This document shows, in pieces, positions 5,061 to 6,032 of a stretch of 6,032 nucleotides of DNA (positions within the stretch are counted from its first letter, which is position 1; the number at the start of each line of letters is the position of its first letter). The stretch spans positions 1-6,032 of the forward strand of contig JAHFOH010000088.1 of the NCBI GenBank assembly GCA_023266955.1, written 5' to 3'. The notes beneath the pieces are model-generated. The model had not been told where the DNA came from. It made no database searches and worked only from the letters and a program-made list of their open reading frames with translations. The position numbers and the translations under genes were made by a program. This DNA comes from Nitrososphaerota archaeon (GTDB lineage Archaea > Thermoproteota > Nitrososphaeria > Nitrososphaerales > JAHFOH01).

Positions 5061-5068
5061 TTTTTAGA
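5061..5068 (+). promoter_or_regulatory. TATA box of tRNA-Leu
   Basis: TTTTTAGA is centred about 28 bp before the mature 5' end at 5093, in an otherwise purine-rich 98-bp divergent tRNA intergenic region. Confidence 0.5.
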
Positions 5069-5092
5069 AAAGCAAAATCCGGCTCGTCTTGC

Positions 5093-5193
5093 GCGGGGGT
5101 CGCCCAGCATGGCCAACGGCGTGGGACTGAGGTGCAACTCGCTCAGATCTCCCATCCCTTAGGGGTTCGTGGGTTCGAATCCCACCCCCCGCA
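5093..5193 (+). tRNA. tRNA-Leu(GAG) with a canonical 16-nt intron
   Basis: The acceptor GCGGGGG (5093-5099) pairs perfectly with CCCCCGC (5186-5192), with discriminator A at 5193. The D-stem is GCC/GGC. The anticodon stem TGGGA (5122-5126) pairs with TCCCA (5150-5154). The anticodon GAG (5129-5131) reads CUC/CUU (Leu). A long variable arm with stem CCC-TTA-GGG marks a class II tRNA, and the T-arm GTGGG-TTCGAAT-CCCAC is standard. Sixteen nt (5133-5148) interrupt the loop at 37/38. The BHB is complete: outer anticodon stem, bulges GGT and ATC, central helix CTGA/TCAG, inner GC/GC. Spliced length is 85 nt and the 3' CCA is not encoded. It is divergent from tRNA-Thr. Confidence 0.95.
5133..5148 (+). 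other. Intron of tRNA-Leu (position 37/38)
   Basis: The 16-nt intron reads TGCAACTCGCTCAGAT. Its TCAG pairs with CTGA of the anticodon loop as the central BHB helix, and it is cut after the second base of each 3-nt bulge. It is the same length as the tRNA-Thr intron. Confidence 0.85.
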
Positions 5194-5319
5194 CTACTTT
5201 GCCGGTATACACTGAAATCAAAAAATTCAGGGTTGTGCTTATGAGCTTGAGCCAAGTAGGAAGAGTGAGTAAGTGTGAGCTTAGAGACCTCAGAACATTG
5301 GAAGCGCAAGAGGAAGTAA

Positions 5320-5508
5320 AGACCCAGGCATAGCCGACGATGTTGTACTTCTCACGATTACTCGTGGGTCAGAGTAAAGGATGCAAGATGGGAGGGCGTA
5401 CTGAATTCAACCCTGCGTGTTCCCCAGTCGGGCAGAACGCTCAAGGTCTTCTACCGAGTAAAAGGCCCGAGAAAGTATAGGATTATAACGGCGTACTGGT
5501 TGGATTAG
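5320..5508 (+). pseudogene. Broken DUF4258-like (putative toxin) C-terminal frame
   Basis: The frame runs from a stop at 5317-5319 to TAG 5506-5508 without any ATG, GTG or TTG start. Its C-terminal part reads LRVPQSGRTLKVFYRV then KGPRKYRIITAYWLD. The GR-LKV-Y-V core and terminal ITAYW match the end of DUF4258/BrnT-like small proteins, which have a RelE-like fold and are treated as candidate toxins. An N-terminal-like fragment, GIADDVVLLTITRG, lies in the adjacent frame (about 5330-5371). One frameshift plus loss of the start would therefore explain the present state. It ends 9 nt before the DUF2283 gene, the spacing of a two-gene toxin-antitoxin operon. Either a pseudogene or a sequencing frameshift is possible. 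I know the DUF4258-DUF2283 pairing as a recurrent neighbourhood; I did not check it. Confidence 0.5.
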
Positions 5509-5517
5509 TGGAATAAG

Positions 5518-5742
5518 ATGAGCGAGATCTGGTACGACGGGAAAGAGGATGTTCTTGGAATACAGCTGAAGAGTAAGGACTACTGGAAGAGCGTCGAGAT
5601 ATCCAAGAATGTGGTTGTTGACCTCTCTGATGATGGCGAAATCATGGGGATAGAGATCCTCGGAGCTAGGCGCTCATTCAAGAAGGATGCGCCATTAATA
5701 GTCTCAAAGGCATCAAGGAAAAAGCCGGTGATTTACCGGTAA
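5518..5742 (+). CDS. DUF2283 family small protein (putative antitoxin)
   Basis: This is a 74-residue protein starting at ATG 5518. IWYDGKEDVLGIQL, then VEISKNVVVDLSDDGEIMG and IEILGARR, reproduce the DUF2283 pattern (PF10049): Y-D-x-x-x-D near the start, and a central V-D-L-D-D-x-G-x-x-x-G-I-E-I-L core. A basic tail (KKDAPLIVSKASRKKPVIYR) follows. The biochemical role is not established. Genes of this family often sit directly after a DUF4258-type gene and are regarded as likely antitoxins, which agrees with the broken DUF4258-like frame 9 nt upstream. An antitoxin that outlives its toxin would be harmless and could persist. The 16-bp palindrome at 5730-5745 overlaps the stop codon. The gene lies between the tRNA-Leu gene and a displaced copy of that tRNA's 3' end. 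Confidence 0.85.
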   Translation: MSEIWYDGKEDVLGIQLKSKDYWKSVEISKNVVVDLSDDGEIMGIEILGARRSFKKDAPLIVSKASRKKPVIYR

Positions 5743-5745
5743 ATC
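5730..5745. promoter_or_regulatory. Perfect 16-bp palindrome over the DUF2283 stop codon
   Basis: GATTTACCGGTAAATC is fully self-complementary and contains the TAA stop (5740-5742). An alternative hairpin, CCGGT (5725-5729) with ACCGG (5735-5739), competes with it. No T-run follows, so it is not a clear terminator; it could be a protein-binding site. Confidence 0.35.
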
Positions 5746-5751
5746 AGTGCT

Positions 5752-5769
5752 GAAATCCCACCCTCCGCA
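5752..5769 (+). repeat. Displaced partial copy of the tRNA-Leu 3' end (att-like)
   Basis: GAAATCCCACCCTCCGCA matches the last 18 bases of tRNA-Leu (5176-5193, CGAATCCCACCCCCCGCA) at 15 of 18 positions and is in the same orientation. Weak similarity may continue past the end (CTAACTTCG versus CTACTTTGC). It lies 576 bp downstream of the tRNA end. This is the pattern left when an element integrates into a tRNA 3' end. Confidence 0.55.
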
Positions 5770-6032
5770 TCTAACTTCGATATTTTACCAGCAAATTACG
5801 GTTGCTAATCCCACCACGCCAGCTTCCTAGGCCAGAGTTCGAACGGCGTTTTGGGCGCAATTTACTGAGAATTTCCGATCCTTGATTCTTCAATCATCAC
5901 ATATTCTTTTTCATTTCACTCGCTATCTATGCAGGTTTGAAAAGCGGTTTTGGCTCATACGTCTATCCCGACCATTTTCGAAATCCTTGCACTTCTTTGA
6001 TGTAAAGAGTGCTCTTTCCGAGTCGCTACAAG
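5770..6032. other. Terminal region without a convincing gene
   Basis: I see no supported gene. A second AATCCCACC (5806-5814, in AATCCCACCACGCC) is a weak echo of a tRNA T-arm/acceptor junction. A short hydrophobic plus-strand frame ending at a TAA after 5990 has no start codon after its upstream stop and no recognised family. Confidence 0.4.

Noticed and set aside
5064..5309. Minus-strand 81-codon frame across tRNA-Leu
   Set aside because: GGGIRTHEPL is the usual antisense translation of a tRNA T-arm/acceptor; not a gene.
5806..5820. AATCCCACCACGCC as a third tRNA 3'-end remnant
   Set aside because: Only about 9 bases match the tRNA-Leu end and no acceptor partner is visible; too short to support.
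5880..5995. Hydrophobic plus-strand frame near the window end
   Set aside because: No start codon after the upstream stop, no recognised family, and T-rich DNA readily yields such frames.
1..6032. CRISPR array, rRNA, canonical insertion sequence or integrase gene
   Set aside because: There are no regularly spaced repeats, no rRNA-like sequence, no transposase and no tyrosine-recombinase R-H-R-Y motif in any frame I read.

Overview
The window is archaeal. The firmest evidence is a pair of divergent tRNA genes about 100 bp apart (tRNA-Thr on the minus strand, tRNA-Leu on the plus strand). Each is interrupted by a 16-nt intron framed by a full bulge-helix-bulge (BHB) splice motif, neither encodes the 3' CCA, and each has an AT-rich TATA-like box at the right distance upstream. 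Moderate base composition, Shine-Dalgarno motifs in front of some genes and GTG/TTG starts fit a non-halophilic archaeon, perhaps of the Thermoproteota (Bathyarchaeia or Nitrososphaeria type). That placement is an inference, not a demonstrated identity.

Layout. Positions 1-230 (-) hold the N-terminal part of a CcdA/DsbD-like membrane protein running off the window. After a ~360-bp intergenic region comes an unrecognised six-helix membrane protein (590-1210, +). A CorA-family divalent cation transporter follows (1396-2343, +). Next is repeat copy A (about 2435-2615), which runs in frame into a HEPN-like fragment with an RNKLEH motif (ORF 2385-2870). Downstream are a membrane-anchored DM13-domain protein (3095-3544), a stretch that looks like a decayed gene (3668-3979) and a VTT/SNARE-associated membrane protein (3992-4498). 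Repeat copy B (about 4733-4912) then abuts the 3' end of tRNA-Thr(CGT) (4905-4994, -). tRNA-Leu(GAG) (5093-5193, +) follows, then a broken DUF4258-like toxin frame (5320-5508) and an intact DUF2283 protein (5518-5742). The last ~290 bp show no convincing gene.

The most interesting pattern concerns the two tRNA genes. Each has a displaced, direct-orientation partial copy of its own 3' end on its downstream side: tRNA-Thr at 2608-2615 (plus ~170 bp of shared flank) and tRNA-Leu at 5752-5769. The divergent pair therefore looks like a two-sided integration hotspot. A ~2.3-kb segment on the left holds the HEPN fragment, DM13 and VTT genes. A ~0.58-kb segment on the right holds a toxin-antitoxin-like pair. 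No integrase is recognisable in either segment. The tRNA-Thr intron is also noteworthy because it lies at the non-canonical position 27/28 and its BHB uses the D-stem strand.

The genes do not form one pathway. They look like a set of membrane, cell-envelope redox and transport genes interleaved with mobile or defence-type debris around tRNA genes.
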